Counted from the stretch's first letter, positions 45,055 through 54,281 are shown. The stretch is DNA of 64,000 bases from Thiosymbion sp942492625 (GCA_942492625.1 CALOFM010000005.1:186001-250000); one strand, 5' to 3'. A program made the numbers and translations. Notes: a model not told the origin generated them from the sequence alone.

Positions 45055-45819
45055 CTAGTAGATGGGTGCCCGAAGCACCCAACCGCGAAGTACATCGCCC
45101 AAGCCACGCAGGAAAACGGCCGTTCCCGATTTCGGGACAACCACTCGATCATCCCCGACGATCACAGGATCGGTCAATTCACCCTTCTGAATTGCTTCGA
45201 CGTTGACCACATAGGCACTGACGGTTCCCCCTGACTGTTGTCGGAAGACAATGACCTCCTCTTCATTGGCCACTCCGTCAAACCCGCCCGCCAGAGCGAT
45301 TGCCTGCACGAGTGTCGTCCGCCCCGTAAGGGGATACACGCCGGGTTTCTTTACATTCCCCGTAACCGTCACGTCCTGGCTCGCGTACTCCGAGACGAAA
45401 ATGTTGACCTGCGGGTCTTGCAAGTAATTCTTCCCGAGCACGCCCTCGATGACATCCTCGGCCTCTCCAGGCGTGAGACCGCCCACTTGGACGTCGCCGA
45501 TCAACGCCATGGCGACAAACCCCCCGTCGTTCACCCGTTCCTCGCTCGACATTTCTTCGACTTGAAAGACCTCGATCTTCAACAGGTCTTGAGGCCCGAT
45601 ACGATAGGTCTTCGCCGGCCCGGGATCTGACGGAATTCCGACTACAGCCGGCACCAAGTCTCCCTTGGGCAGGGCTTGCGTGTCAGCGGGACGCGCTGAC
45701 TGCCCTGCGGAGGCGGCAGGAGAGTCGCTGCCGCCGGAGGTACCGCCACCCGGCGTAGAGCAAGCCTGGCACCCGATCAGGAACAACAGAGGTATGCTGA
45801 GTCGAAGAATCGTTGGCAT
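45055..45819 (-). CDS. Wza-type polysaccharide export lipoprotein
   Basis: 254 residues from ATG 45819 ('MPTILRLSIPLLFLIGCQAC'); the open frame starts 11 codons earlier. The signal peptide ends in a lipobox with Cys in 'LFLIGCQAC'. The Poly_export domain is visible in 'TYRIGPQDLLKIEVFQVEEM' and 'ALIGDVQVGGLTPGEAEDVI', followed by a SLBB domain 'VTVTGNVKKPGVYPLTGRTT'. It forms the outer-membrane channel through which the polymer leaves. It is shorter than E. coli Wza, as in EpsE/GumB-like proteins. It is 130 bp upstream of the kinase and divergent from the O-antigen-ligase-like gene, with only about 25 bp between the starts. Confidence 0.9.
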   Translation of the reverse strand: MPTILRLSIPLLFLIGCQACSTPGGGTSGGSDSPAASAGQSARPADTQALPKGDLVPAVVGIPSDPGPAKTYRIGPQDLLKIEVFQVEEMSSEERVNDGGFVAMALIGDVQVGGLTPGEAEDVIEGVLGKNYLQDPQVNIFVSEYASQDVTVTGNVKKPGVYPLTGRTTLVQAIALAGGFDGVANEEEVIVFRQQSGGTVSAYVVNVEAIQKGELTDPVIVGDDRVVVPKSGTAVFLRGLGDVLRGWVLRAPIY

Positions 45820-45844
45820 GTTTCCCGCTACCTGGTGACGACAA

Positions 45845-47521
45845 TTGTTCAAGCGTTTAAGCTTCGAGTCCTGGCAGGATGAGGAATACTACTACCATAG
45901 GAAGTTTGGAACGAAACCCGGATCAGGCTTCGGCAACCGTTTCCCTGCATTCGCCAGGCACCAGCCAAACACTTGGAGCTCGTCCGAAGTCAAACCGTTG
46001 AACAGTGCACCCGCCCCCGACAACAACTCGGACGACCTCCACTTTCGGCACCCGGTGCTGTGGATGCTCGCCGCCACCTTGGTATTTGCCCCGCTTTTTC
46101 GCTCCGGCCAGGTGCCGTTCGCCTTGCTGACGCTGGAACTGCTGGCCGTCGCGATTCTGCTCCTCGTGCTATGGACGCCGCATCGCAAACCTATAACCCG
46201 GCGTGAGACAACCGCCCTCCTCATCCTGTTCGTCTTTCCGCTACCCTATCTTTTTCCCCTACCAGCAGAAATCCGCGAGCTTCTGCCGGGGCGGGAACCA
46301 TATTCCGCAGCCTTGTCTCTCCTGAGCGGCAATGCGGCGAGCAGCCCGGCACCGATTTCTCTGTACCTATCGGAAACCGAGTCCGCCTGGCTGCTGCTTC
46401 TCGTACCGATCGCCGTATTCCTCGGCACGCGCGTGCTCGACCATCGGGCCGCGTTCAAGCTGGTTCTGTTGCTTCTGGGTATCGCGGCCTTTCAGGCGAC
46501 ACTCGGCCTGATGCAGTTCGGCGACGGCAACGGGAGCCCATTGTACCTTGGAATGAGCGGCAGCTCCGCTGTTGGCACCTACACGAACGGTAATCACCTC
46601 GCCGGACTGCTCGAGATGGTGTTCCCGTTAGCGCTCGCCCTGTTTATATTCTCTTTAGGTCGGGGGCAACAGGGCTTTGCGCGCAACTGGAAAGGGCGGA
46701 TCTCCTTCTACGCGTCGGTTCGCGGGCATACCGCGTTCGTTTACGGCACAGTCGCACTGTTGCTACTGGTCGGCGTTATCTTTACTCGGTCGCGTACCGG
46801 CATCGCGCTCGCCATGCTGGGAATTGTCGTGACGTCGTTTGCGCTGTCGCGACGGATTGGCGGCGATAATGTATATGGACCGACAGGTACCCTGACGGCA
46901 ATCGCCCTCGGTATGGGCGTCAGCATAGGGCTAGCGCCTGTCTTGGACCGATTCTCCGTCGAAGATGCGCTCGCGGACGCCCGAGTTACGCTCTTCTCCA
47001 ACACCTTGGACGGCATTGCCAGTTTTTTTCCGATCGGCAGCGGCCCCGGAACCTATCCATACGTTTTCCCGGCTTTCCAGCCCGCGGAGCTCGGGCGCTG
47101 GTTCATCAACCACGCGCACAACGACTACCTTGAATGGCTTTTCGAGGGCGGGCTTTTCGCCGCCCTGCTCATACTGACGTTACTGGTCTTTTACGCCCAC
47201 CAATGGACATGGGTATGGACGAAGGCCGCCTGGACGCGGTTTAAATTCGCTCAGATCGGCGCCGGGATAGGCATCTTCCTCATGCTGCTCCACACCCTGG
47301 CGGATTACAACCTGCACATCCCCGCCAACCTGGTCTATTTCGCCTTTCTCACAGCGATCTTCTTCGCCGATCCGGCAGGGAAGGAATCACCCCGGCACAG
47401 ACGCGTACGCAAAGGGCGAACCTCAATGCTAGCGGATCAGCAGTACACCGCGCCCACCGCCGTTGTTCCCTCGTCAGCTGAGCCACCGACGGACCAGATC
47501 AAGAATCCGTTTTTGGACTGA
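45845..47521 (+). CDS. O-antigen ligase/polymerase-like membrane protein (Wzy_C domain)
   Basis: Up to 558 residues. Around eleven helices; the first begins near residue 70. The Wzy_C core is visible in 'GTYTNGNHLAGLLEMVFPLA' (GTxxNxNhxA), 'GVIFTRSRTGIALAMLGIVV' (TxSRxG) and 'FINHAHNDYLEWLFEGGLF' (HxHNxxLexxxExG), the motifs of the ligase/polymerase superfamily. It may join finished glycan to an acceptor, or act as a second polymerase beside EpsG. The start is uncertain: no ATG occurs in the first 70 codons, TTG at 45845 lies almost on top of the divergent export gene, and TTG at 45998 is an alternative. The C-terminal 45 residues are polar and Pro-rich. Confidence 0.82.
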   Translation: MFKRLSFESWQDEEYYYHRKFGTKPGSGFGNRFPAFARHQPNTWSSSEVKPLNSAPAPDNNSDDLHFRHPVLWMLAATLVFAPLFRSGQVPFALLTLELLAVAILLLVLWTPHRKPITRRETTALLILFVFPLPYLFPLPAEIRELLPGREPYSAALSLLSGNAASSPAPISLYLSETESAWLLLLVPIAVFLGTRVLDHRAAFKLVLLLLGIAAFQATLGLMQFGDGNGSPLYLGMSGSSAVGTYTNGNHLAGLLEMVFPLALALFIFSLGRGQQGFARNWKGRISFYASVRGHTAFVYGTVALLLLVGVIFTRSRTGIALAMLGIVVTSFALSRRIGGDNVYGPTGTLTAIALGMGVSIGLAPVLDRFSVEDALADARVTLFSNTLDGIASFFPIGSGPGTYPYVFPAFQPAELGRWFINHAHNDYLEWLFEGGLFAALLILTLLVFYAHQWTWVWTKAAWTRFKFAQIGAGIGIFLMLLHTLADYNLHIPANLVYFAFLTAIFFADPAGKESPRHRRVRKGRTSMLADQQYTAPTAVVPSSAEPPTDQIKNPFLD

Positions 47522-48311
47522 TGCCCGACGTCGTCTCACTGCCCGTAAATGGGTTTGGTTCCCAGCTCACCCGTTCCGCATTGAGCTCCTTGCATAGCGT
47601 CTCGATCGCATTGTCGATACAGCCCCGGCCGCGAAAGCCGAGAAGTACGTGCGAGTCTTCCCCCATCCGGGGCAGGCTGAACAGCTTCAGGCCGGGATAC
47701 CGCGGTCCGACGCGGCGCATGATCGGAACCAGCCGACTCTCCGGTACACCCAACACCCGTACGGCACGCTCGCGCAGGCACTCCTGCGCAGATAAAAACC
47801 GGGTCTCCAGGACCCAGTCGGCCATGGGCCACGCCATCTCGGGGAAACCGGGCAGGAAAAAGTGATCCCGAACGAAGAAACCCGGAATCCGGTTGACGGG
47901 ATTCGGTATCAGGGCACAACCCTGCGGCAAATCCGCCATCAGAATGCGATAGGGGTAGGCGTCCGCCCCGAAACGCCCCTCGATCAAATCTTTCGCCTGC
48001 GGGTGACGATCCAAACGCACTCCCGCTGCCGCCGCCGCACAGGCCCTGGTGTGATCGTCCGGCGTCGCGCCGATCCCTCCGCAGACGAGCACCGGATGGC
48101 TCCGGGACATGGAGAATCTGAGCTCGTCCGTCAATAGCTGTGGCTCGTCAGGCAGAAGCCGAAACCAAGCAAGATCGTGCCCCCGTGGGCGGAGAGCGGA
48201 CTTGAAATGCTCGAAGTGCGAGTCGCTGCGCGAGCCCTTCAGGACCTCATCCCCTATCACCAGGAGGCCGAATGAGACGGGAGCGGCCCCGGGGAATACT
48301 TCAGATGGCAT
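47499..48311 (-). CDS. CinA-like molybdopterin-binding (MoCF_biosynth) domain protein
   Basis: 270 residues. The MoaB/Mog/CinA fold is evident in 'FGLLVIGDEVLKGSRSDSHF' near the N-terminus (the conserved GDE), 'HPVLVCGGIGATPDDHTRAC' (GGxGxTxDDxT) and 'PNPVNRIPGFFVRDHFFLPG' (the xxPGxP-like end). It corresponds to the N-terminal half of competence/damage-inducible CinA, without the C-terminal deamidase domain. Related stand-alone proteins act in pyrophosphate hydrolysis of nucleotides or bind molybdopterin; the role here is unproven. It overlaps the end of the YbgA-like relic by 11 bp and converges with the O-antigen-ligase-like gene, overlapping by 23 bp. Confidence 0.85.
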   Translation of the reverse strand: MPSEVFPGAAPVSFGLLVIGDEVLKGSRSDSHFEHFKSALRPRGHDLAWFRLLPDEPQLLTDELRFSMSRSHPVLVCGGIGATPDDHTRACAAAAAGVRLDRHPQAKDLIEGRFGADAYPYRILMADLPQGCALIPNPVNRIPGFFVRDHFFLPGFPEMAWPMADWVLETRFLSAQECLRERAVRVLGVPESRLVPIMRRVGPRYPGLKLFSLPRMGEDSHVLLGFRGRGCIDNAIETLCKELNAERVSWEPNPFTGSETTSGISPKTDS

Positions 48312-48600
48312 TACGCAGGCTCAGCACGTCCGGGTGCGGGTGAAGATAGTGCTGGCGCTCCATGTAGGTATCCGGGTGGCGTCGGATGCAGTGGCGCAGC
48401 AGGGTGATGGGAACGACCAACGGGAGCTCGCCACGGCGGTAGGCGTCGATTGTGGCAAGCAACTCCGGATCCCCCACTAGTCGAATGGGCGGGCGAGGAA
48501 CACCCATGCCAATACCCACCTCCGGGCAGTTCGCTGCAGCCATCGCAATACCTCCGTTCACCAAAACGACCAAGGCAGGAAATATCGCGACCATTCCCAT
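48301..48600 (-). pseudogene. YbgA-like DUF523/DUF1722 relic with an internal deletion
   Basis: 99 codons joining two distant parts of one family. The first half 'NCPEVGIGMGVPRPPIRLVG' is from the N-terminal DUF523 domain, though its first 50 residues are already missing; the second half 'VPITLLRHCIRRHPDTYMER' with 'QHYLHPHPDVLSLRNAI' is the extreme C-terminus of DUF1722. A normal protein is about 320 residues, so more than 200 codons are gone at the joint (near 'DPELLATIDAYRRGELP'). The frame is kept. Role of the family: unknown, linked to stress or photolyase gene clusters. Confidence 0.65.
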
Positions 48601-48834
48601 CAGATTTGCTCCCGCACAATGTACAACTTTTGTAGCGATTCTACATGGGGTTCACCAACTCTGTTTCATAGAGTGACGCAGGCCGTAATACGACCCATTG
48701 CGTTTTATCATGGAGACCGCGCGTTAGATACTAAGAGAATCCGCAGCTTTCCGCCGCAGCCGGAGCCCGGCGCACTACGGACCCAACAGCGGATCCAAAA
48801 TAATCACTCACCCCAGTTCATAGGTTTTCGGAGC

Positions 48835-49461
48835 ATGAGACATACCCTGACGCGACCCCTTCTCGCCGCCTTCGCGGCCACCTTGCCGTTTTCCCTTCAG
48901 GCCGGGAACGACGCCGAGCCGGACCTGGAATAGGGCGGGCAGCTTCACCGCCAATGCGCCCTGTGCCACGGCCACTGGTCTCAGGGCATCCTGGGCGGCA
49001 AATATCCGCGCCTGGCCGGGCTTCCCGACTACTACCTGCTGGGCATGATCGGGAAGTACAAAGACGACACCCTCAGCTACCCCGCCATGACCGTGGTCGG
49101 CGGATTGCGCAACCTATCCGAAGAAGACGTCGCCAGCCTCGCGACCTACATCTCCGAGATCGATCTTTCGGAAAAATCCCCGCTGAACATACCGACGGCG
49201 CCCGGCGACGTGGAAGAAGGCGAAGACCTGTACAAGGGCGACTGCAAGACCTGCCACGGGCGCAAGGGTGAAGGCAAGCGCAAGAAGGACTCCCCACCCT
49301 TGCGCGGGCAGTACACCGAATACCTGCAGCGCCAGATAGACGTGTTCAAGAAAAGGGACCGGCTCCACGACAACGACGAGGACGACGAGACCTTCGACGA
49401 CTACTCGGACGAAGAGCTCCAGGCCATCCTCGCCTTCATCTCCACCCTGGACGACGAATAG
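48835..49461 (+). pseudogene. dihaem cytochrome c (c4-like) with an in-frame amber codon
   Basis: 208 codons from ATG 48835 if the TAG at 48931 is ignored. The signal peptide 'TLTRPLLAAFAATLPFSLQA' is followed by 'GNDAEPDLE', then TAG, then the first haem site CALCHG (Cys-Ala-Leu-Cys-His), a Met-ligand region 'LSYPAMTVVGGLRNLSEEDV', and a second haem domain with CKTCHG ending in a very acidic tail. The layout is that of periplasmic two-haem cytochromes c4/c553. TAG probably replaced CAG. No replacement start before the first haem is evident; ATG 49045 would give only the second haem and no export signal. Sequence error is possible. Confidence 0.75.
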
Positions 49462-49511
49462 GCCCGCGTTCCTGTCGATCCGAATTCAGAATCTTACGAA
49501 GGAGTCAGAAC

Positions 49512-50009
49512 ATGAGAATACTTGCCGGCCTACTCGCCCTCACTCTGGCGTGGCTGCCCGCCACCCGGGCCGCGGATCCCGAAGTCCAGATGTTCGAAAT
49601 CCACCAAACCGTGATCAAGATGGCCCTGGGAGAAGACATCTCGGGTGACGATGCGGTCGACGCCATGCTCTCCACTGCCGCCGAGCTCAATATGAAGATG
49701 GTCGGGCACCAGAACGTGAGCAAAGAGCTGCGGGCGCGCGGCATCGATTCGCCACGCCTGGAGATCTTCCAGTTCTGCAACCCGGAAGACGCCATCAAGA
49801 TGGTCAAGTTCAACACCATCTACGCCGCCTACATGCCTTGCCGCATCTCCCTGGTCGAGGACAGCGACGGCAAGCTGTGGCTCGAGATGCTCAACCTGGA
49901 CATGATCATCAACGCCTATCCCTTGCCCGCGGAGCTACAGGCGATTGCCATTACGATCAACGGCACCATGCTCTCCATCCTCACTGCCGGGGCCACTGGC
50001 TCTTTCTAG
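49512..50009 (+). CDS. periplasmic DUF302 protein
   Basis: 165 residues, ATG 49512 with an AAGGAG site eight bases upstream. A signal peptide 'LAGLLALTLAWLPATRA' cleaves before Ala-Asp. The DUF302 fold follows, with 'AMLSTAAELNMKMVGHQNVS' and 'LEIFQFCNPEDAIKMVKFN' and the closing 'MPCRISLVEDSDGKLWLEML'. DUF302 proteins are common beside periplasmic cytochromes in sulfur- and iron-oxidising bacteria and may bind haem or metal; no function is firmly known. It is 50 bp after the dihaem cytochrome on the same strand, likely co-transcribed. Confidence 0.85.
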   Translation: MRILAGLLALTLAWLPATRAADPEVQMFEIHQTVIKMALGEDISGDDAVDAMLSTAAELNMKMVGHQNVSKELRARGIDSPRLEIFQFCNPEDAIKMVKFNTIYAAYMPCRISLVEDSDGKLWLEMLNLDMIINAYPLPAELQAIAITINGTMLSILTAGATGSF

Positions 50010-50228
50010 ACGAACCTGCTTCAAGAGCTCGGGGCCGCTGTGGCCCCCGGCTCCCCCCGTTCCGCCGGCCATACCAATCAAGGGACAGCTCTCCACACCG
50101 AAGGCGAGCGAAAAAACAAGCAAGATGGACCGTGATTTGGCAGAAATCGCCTTAATCCGAAGGCGACAATCCACTAAACTCATGTGTGGAGCCACTTTGG
50201 CCCGACGAACGCGGAGATTGAAGAGTCC

Positions 50229-50714
50229 ATGAAGACCCAACGCTGGCTGCCGATCGCCGTCATCCCCCTACTAGCCTCCTGCCCGGCAACGGCTCAGACC
50301 GTCTACAAGTCGGTGGATGCCCAGGGTCGGGTCACCTACTCGTCCACACCACCTCCAGCTGAAACGGGCGAGCTGGTCGAACGGGTCCCGATCGCGCCGG
50401 GCCCGACGACGCACCAGCAGCAGGAGGCCACGCAAAAGGCCAAAGAGCTGGAGGCCACCACCAACAGCGCATTTAAGCAACGCCAGGCGCAGGGCGATCA
50501 ACGCGCATCCACCTCCTCCGACGCCGAGAAGGAGCTGCGCAAGGCCCGGATTGCGCTTGAGGAGGCCCAAATCAAGGGCGTTGGCGACTGGCAGACCCTC
50601 GCCACGGGAGGCCGCGTCCTCAAGCAGAGCTATCTGGACCGGGTGCAGAGCGCGGAACAACGGGTGCGGGAGGCGGAAAATTCCCTGCGCAATGCCCGAT
50701 CGGGCCGGCGTTGA
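50229..50714 (+). CDS. DUF4124 domain protein, secreted
   Basis: 161 residues from ATG 50229. A signal peptide 'WLPIAVIPLLASCPATAQ' precedes the DUF4124 motif 'TVYKSVDAQGRVTYSSTPPP', a short beta unit (YKxxDxxGxxxYSxxPP) widespread in gammaproteobacterial envelope proteins. The rest is a charged coiled coil ('AKELEATTNSAFKQRQAQGD', 'AEQRVREAENSLRNARSGRR'). Role unknown, probably periplasmic. It is 219 bp after the DUF302 gene; that gap shows nothing. The next 100 bp contain no gene. Confidence 0.82.
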   Translation: MKTQRWLPIAVIPLLASCPATAQTVYKSVDAQGRVTYSSTPPPAETGELVERVPIAPGPTTHQQQEATQKAKELEATTNSAFKQRQAQGDQRASTSSDAEKELRKARIALEEAQIKGVGDWQTLATGGRVLKQSYLDRVQSAEQRVREAENSLRNARSGRR

Positions 50715-50816
50715 TACAAAACCGCGGGGTTGATAACCAGCAGTATCTTCGTCGAGCTAACAAAAAAAGAATCTTGCGCGCAGACGCCAAAACGCAAAGG
50801 AGGTTCTGGCGTTATT

Positions 50817-51683
50817 TCAATCCCCAATCCGCCACAAACCGCGCCAGCGAAGCAACGGGGCGATCAGATAGACGTAGACCGAGAAGCCCAGCGCGGTGAT
50901 ACCGAGAACGAGCTGCATCCGCGCCGCGCCGCTATAGCCGCCGTCCGAAAAGAGCAGCAACAAGGCCATACCCGCCGCCAGGACGACCAGACCCAGATGC
51001 ACGAGCCAATGGGTACCCCATCGCTCGCTCCGGCGCGCGAGCACGACACCCGACCAAGCGGCCATCGTCCCCACCGCAAGACCCGCGGCCACGTCCACCG
51101 GCCAATGCACGCCGACGGCCACCCGGCTGAAACCCGCAGCAACCGTGAGCAGAACCAGCAGCAACCGCACCCATCCCGAGCGGACAAAGTAGACCCAGGC
51201 GCCGATGAAGATCGCCGCCGTCACCGTATGTCCGGAGGGGAAGCTGAACTTGTTGTGCCCCGGACCAATCAGATTGAAGGTCCCTGGCTCCAGCACCGCC
51301 GGCGGGCGTAAAGCGGCGAACAGGGGCTTGAGGGAGTGGGAGACCGCAATGCCGACAAGCGCCGCGGCAGTCAGGGTCCAGAAGACACGCGGGTAACGCC
51401 GCGTAAAAAACAGGGTCAGAGCAAAGGCCACCCGCTCGTCGCCGAGCACCGTCAGCCACTGCCAAAGCCAATCGGGCACATGGGCCGCGAGCCCGTTTAG
51501 CAGGGAAAACCCCGCATGATAGCCGTAGAACAGAAACAGGATCAGAGCGAAGAACGCGCTCCCCAGCGCCCAGCTGGCGAGCCAAACGCCCCCGTCCGGG
51601 GAGACCGGCTGTGTCCGCCCGAAGCCGGCCATCAGATCCTCCCGTAAGTCGCGCCGAAAGAACGAGCCGAGGCCCTCAGCCAC
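50817..51683 (-). CDS. PAP2-superfamily membrane phosphatase
   Basis: Up to 288 residues (ATG 51683; ATG 51632 is an alternative). Polytopic membrane protein with the three phosphatase motifs: 'KPLFAALRPP' (KxxxxxxRP), 'FSFPSGHTVTAAI' (PSGH) and 'GFSRVAVGVHWPVDVAAG' (SRxxxxxHxxxD). Such enzymes dephosphorylate undecaprenyl pyrophosphate, phosphatidylglycerol phosphate or lipid A. It is the last gene of a three-gene operon with an ArnT-like transferase (8 bp overlap) and a GT2 enzyme (4 bp overlap upstream), so its substrate is probably a polyprenyl phosphate or modified lipid A. Confidence 0.92.
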   Translation of the reverse strand: MAEGLGSFFRRDLREDLMAGFGRTQPVSPDGGVWLASWALGSAFFALILFLFYGYHAGFSLLNGLAAHVPDWLWQWLTVLGDERVAFALTLFFTRRYPRVFWTLTAAALVGIAVSHSLKPLFAALRPPAVLEPGTFNLIGPGHNKFSFPSGHTVTAAIFIGAWVYFVRSGWVRLLLVLLTVAAGFSRVAVGVHWPVDVAAGLAVGTMAAWSGVVLARRSERWGTHWLVHLGLVVLAAGMALLLLFSDGGYSGAARMQLVLGITALGFSVYVYLIAPLLRWRGLWRIGD

Positions 51684-53280
51684 CGCTCTTCCCCGCCGTC
51701 ACCTTGACCAAGGCAACCGCGCCGCGTCGAAAGACCAGCTCCTGCTCCAGGTTCGGGAGTTGCCTGGCGAGCTTCTCCAGCTTGTCCAGGCGAAGGAACA
51801 CCAAGTCTCCCGGCTCCGGCTTCCTGTCGGGGGTGATCGCCTGCCTGTAGACGCTGAAACTCGGCATGCTGGTGCGGTAAGCGACGGTCGGCATGCCCAT
51901 CTTCCGTGCCAGCAGCGCCGCCTCCTTCACCGGTCCCTGAAGGACCTCCATCACGCGCGGAACCAGCACGCCGGTAACCACCGCCGTCTGGACAAAGCCG
52001 ACCAGCAATAGCCCCTGCCAGGGCGGCAGGCGCCGCCACAGGGCCAGCGCCAGCACCAGGGCAAAGCCCACGGCAACCGCCATGCGATAGCTCACATCGA
52101 GCAGGCTCCCACCCAGCTCGAGCATGCCGATTTCATGGGGCCTGTCGGCTATGGCAACGGCCAGCCCCACCAGCTCCGGCAGGAAAAGCAGCAGCAAGAA
52201 GAAGAGCACCGGCGGGACGAAGGTCAGCCACCGGCTCAAGAGCAGATCCCGGTACCGTGCCATAAGAATGAACAATGGCGACGCGCCGTAGAGCACATAG
52301 TGAGGCAGCTTGGTCCCGGAGAAGGAGAAGACGACGAAGACCGCTCCGAACCAGAGCCATAGAAAGCGATCCAAGGGATCGGCCCAGGTTGCTTTGAGTG
52401 CGGGCAGCAGCCGCAGGAACCAGCCGGTAAAGGGCAGCATGATCAACGGCAGCACCACGAAGTAGTAGCCGAAAAAGCCCGTGTGCCCGTGCATGCTGTC
52501 GCCGAACCGGCCCAGGTTGTGACGCAAAAAGAAGCTCTCGAAGAAACCGGAGCCGTTATCGATGTAGATGGCGATGTACCAGGGCAGCGCGACTGCAAGG
52601 AACAGTGCCCACCCCCAAGGGAAAAACACCGCCCGCAGCCAATCCCCCGAGGAGCGCTCAGTGAGGAAGAACAGAAAGCTCACCATCAACGGGAAGAAGA
52701 CCGCCACCGGCCCCTTGACCAGAAAGCCCAGCCCCATCCAGAGATAGACCCGCAGCAGGGTGGCCCTTGCGGGTTGGAGATACCAGCGAAAGATCTCGAA
52801 AAAGCTCAAGGCCAGGAACAAGTTGAGCACCGCGTCCGCGGTGGCCGCCTTGGCGATGATGGACACCTCCAGGGTCAGGGCCATGACCAGGGCCGCGACC
52901 ATAGCCGACGGCGCGCCCAGGCGCTCGCGCGCAAAGAACCAAAGGGCCAGGAGCCAACCGGTCGCCGCCAGGGCCGAAGACAAGCGCAGGGCTAACTCAT
53001 TGAGACCAAACAGCTTCACCGACGCCGCCTGCAGCCAGTAGATGAGCACCGGCTTATCGTAACGGGGCTCGCCGTCCTTGTGGGGCGTGATGTAGTTGCC
53101 GCTGGCCAGCATCTCGCGGGTGGCCTCCGTGAAGGCCCCCTCGTCCAGGTCGTAGAGGGGCACAGACCCCAGCATCCAGTAGAAGCTCAGCAGCAGGGCC
53201 GCCACCAACGCCCAATGCGAGGTCAGGATCTCCTCCAATGAACCCGAACCGGTCGTACCCGATTCCACTGAACTGTTCAC
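51676..53280 (-). CDS. ArnT-like GT39/PMT family glycosyltransferase
   Basis: 534 residues from GTG 53280, overlapping the upstream GT2 gene by four bases. The first periplasmic loop carries the acidic motif 'YDLDEGAFTEATREML' (DxxE-type) and 'EPRYDKPVLIYWLQAASVKL', typical of ArnT/PMT transferases; about twelve helices and a C-terminal periplasmic domain follow. These enzymes transfer a sugar from undecaprenyl or dolichyl phosphate to lipid A, a protein or a glycan outside the membrane. The GT2 gene would make the lipid-linked donor. Which acceptor is used is unknown. Confidence 0.9.
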   Translation of the reverse strand: MNSSVESGTTGSGSLEEILTSHWALVAALLLSFYWMLGSVPLYDLDEGAFTEATREMLASGNYITPHKDGEPRYDKPVLIYWLQAASVKLFGLNELALRLSSALAATGWLLALWFFARERLGAPSAMVAALVMALTLEVSIIAKAATADAVLNLFLALSFFEIFRWYLQPARATLLRVYLWMGLGFLVKGPVAVFFPLMVSFLFFLTERSSGDWLRAVFFPWGWALFLAVALPWYIAIYIDNGSGFFESFFLRHNLGRFGDSMHGHTGFFGYYFVVLPLIMLPFTGWFLRLLPALKATWADPLDRFLWLWFGAVFVVFSFSGTKLPHYVLYGASPLFILMARYRDLLLSRWLTFVPPVLFFLLLLFLPELVGLAVAIADRPHEIGMLELGGSLLDVSYRMAVAVGFALVLALALWRRLPPWQGLLLVGFVQTAVVTGVLVPRVMEVLQGPVKEAALLARKMGMPTVAYRTSMPSFSVYRQAITPDRKPEPGDLVFLRLDKLEKLARQLPNLEQELVFRRGAVALVKVTAGKSGG

Positions 53281-54281
53281 TCAGACTCCCGCCAGCCCGC
53301 CCGCTCCGGATCACTCTCCCGTACGATGCTGTAGTTGGGATGCTCTGCGGACTCGAAGAAGGTGCGTGCCAGGAGCTCTGCCAGCACGCCCGTCGTTAGG
53401 AGCTGAATCGAGAACACGAGGAACAGGATGCCCACGAACAGCAAGGGACGATCACCGATGTCCTCGCCCATCCCGAACTTGACCACCAACAGGTAGGACA
53501 TGATCAAAGAGCCGATCAGACCGAAAACCAGGCCGATGGAGCCGAAGAAGTGCCCTGGACGCGCCCGGTAGCGCAGGAAGAAAAAGGCCGCCAGCAGGTC
53601 CAGCAGCACCCGGAAGGTGCGCGAGATCCCGTACTTGGACTCACCGAACTGGCGCGCCTCGTGGTGCACCACCGTCTCACCTATTCGGGCGGGATCCGTC
53701 ACACCCGCCACCCACACCGGAATGAACCTGTGCATCTCCCCGAACAGGCGCACCCGCTGGATGACCTCGGCACGATAGACCTTCAGGCTGCAGCCATAAT
53801 CGTGCAGCGCCACCCCGGTGACCTTGGCGATGAGCCGGTTGGCGATACGCGAGGGGACCTTGCGCAGTAGCAGCCCATCTTGACGATACTTGCGCCAGCC
53901 CTGCAGTAGGTCAAGGTCCCGCTCTTGGAGCTCCGCCACCATGCGCGGGATGTCCGCCGGATCGTTCTGCAGGTCCCCGTCCAGGGCCGCGATCAGCGCC
54001 CCCCGCGCCGCATCCAATCCCGCCTGCATGGCCGCGGTCTGGCCGAAATTGCGCCGCAGCTCAATGACACGCACATGGTCGCCATAGCGTGGTGCCTGCG
54101 TGCGTAGCCGCTCCCCCGTCCCATCCCGGCTGCCGTCGTCAACACAGATGAGCTCCCAGGGACCGGGGTACAGGCTCAGGCCCTCGTGGACCCGCTCGAG
54201 CATGGGAGCCACATTATCTGACTCCTCGTACATGGGGATGACGATGGATAGGCTGCGGGGATCGGCGGGGTTGCTGTACAT
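53277..54281 (-). CDS. GT2 polyprenyl-phosphate sugar synthase (DPM1/GtrB-like)
   Basis: 334 residues from ATG 54281 ('MYSNPADPRSLSIVIPMYEE'); the frame extends upstream without family character and a run of nine T lies just before the start, so no clear ribosome site exists. GT-A domain with 'ELICVDDGSRDGTGERLRTQ', the DxD-like 'GALIAALDGDLQNDPADIPR' and 'LLQGWRKYRQDGLLLRKVPS'; two C-terminal helices anchor it. It transfers a sugar from a nucleotide donor to undecaprenyl phosphate (as DPM1, GtrB and ArnC do). It overlaps the ArnT-like gene, its probable user, by four bases. Upstream (54282-54527) no gene is seen. Confidence 0.92.
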   Translation of the reverse strand: MYSNPADPRSLSIVIPMYEESDNVAPMLERVHEGLSLYPGPWELICVDDGSRDGTGERLRTQAPRYGDHVRVIELRRNFGQTAAMQAGLDAARGALIAALDGDLQNDPADIPRMVAELQERDLDLLQGWRKYRQDGLLLRKVPSRIANRLIAKVTGVALHDYGCSLKVYRAEVIQRVRLFGEMHRFIPVWVAGVTDPARIGETVVHHEARQFGESKYGISRTFRVLLDLLAAFFFLRYRARPGHFFGSIGLVFGLIGSLIMSYLLVVKFGMGEDIGDRPLLFVGILFLVFSIQLLTTGVLAELLARTFFESAEHPNYSIVRESDPERAGWRESE

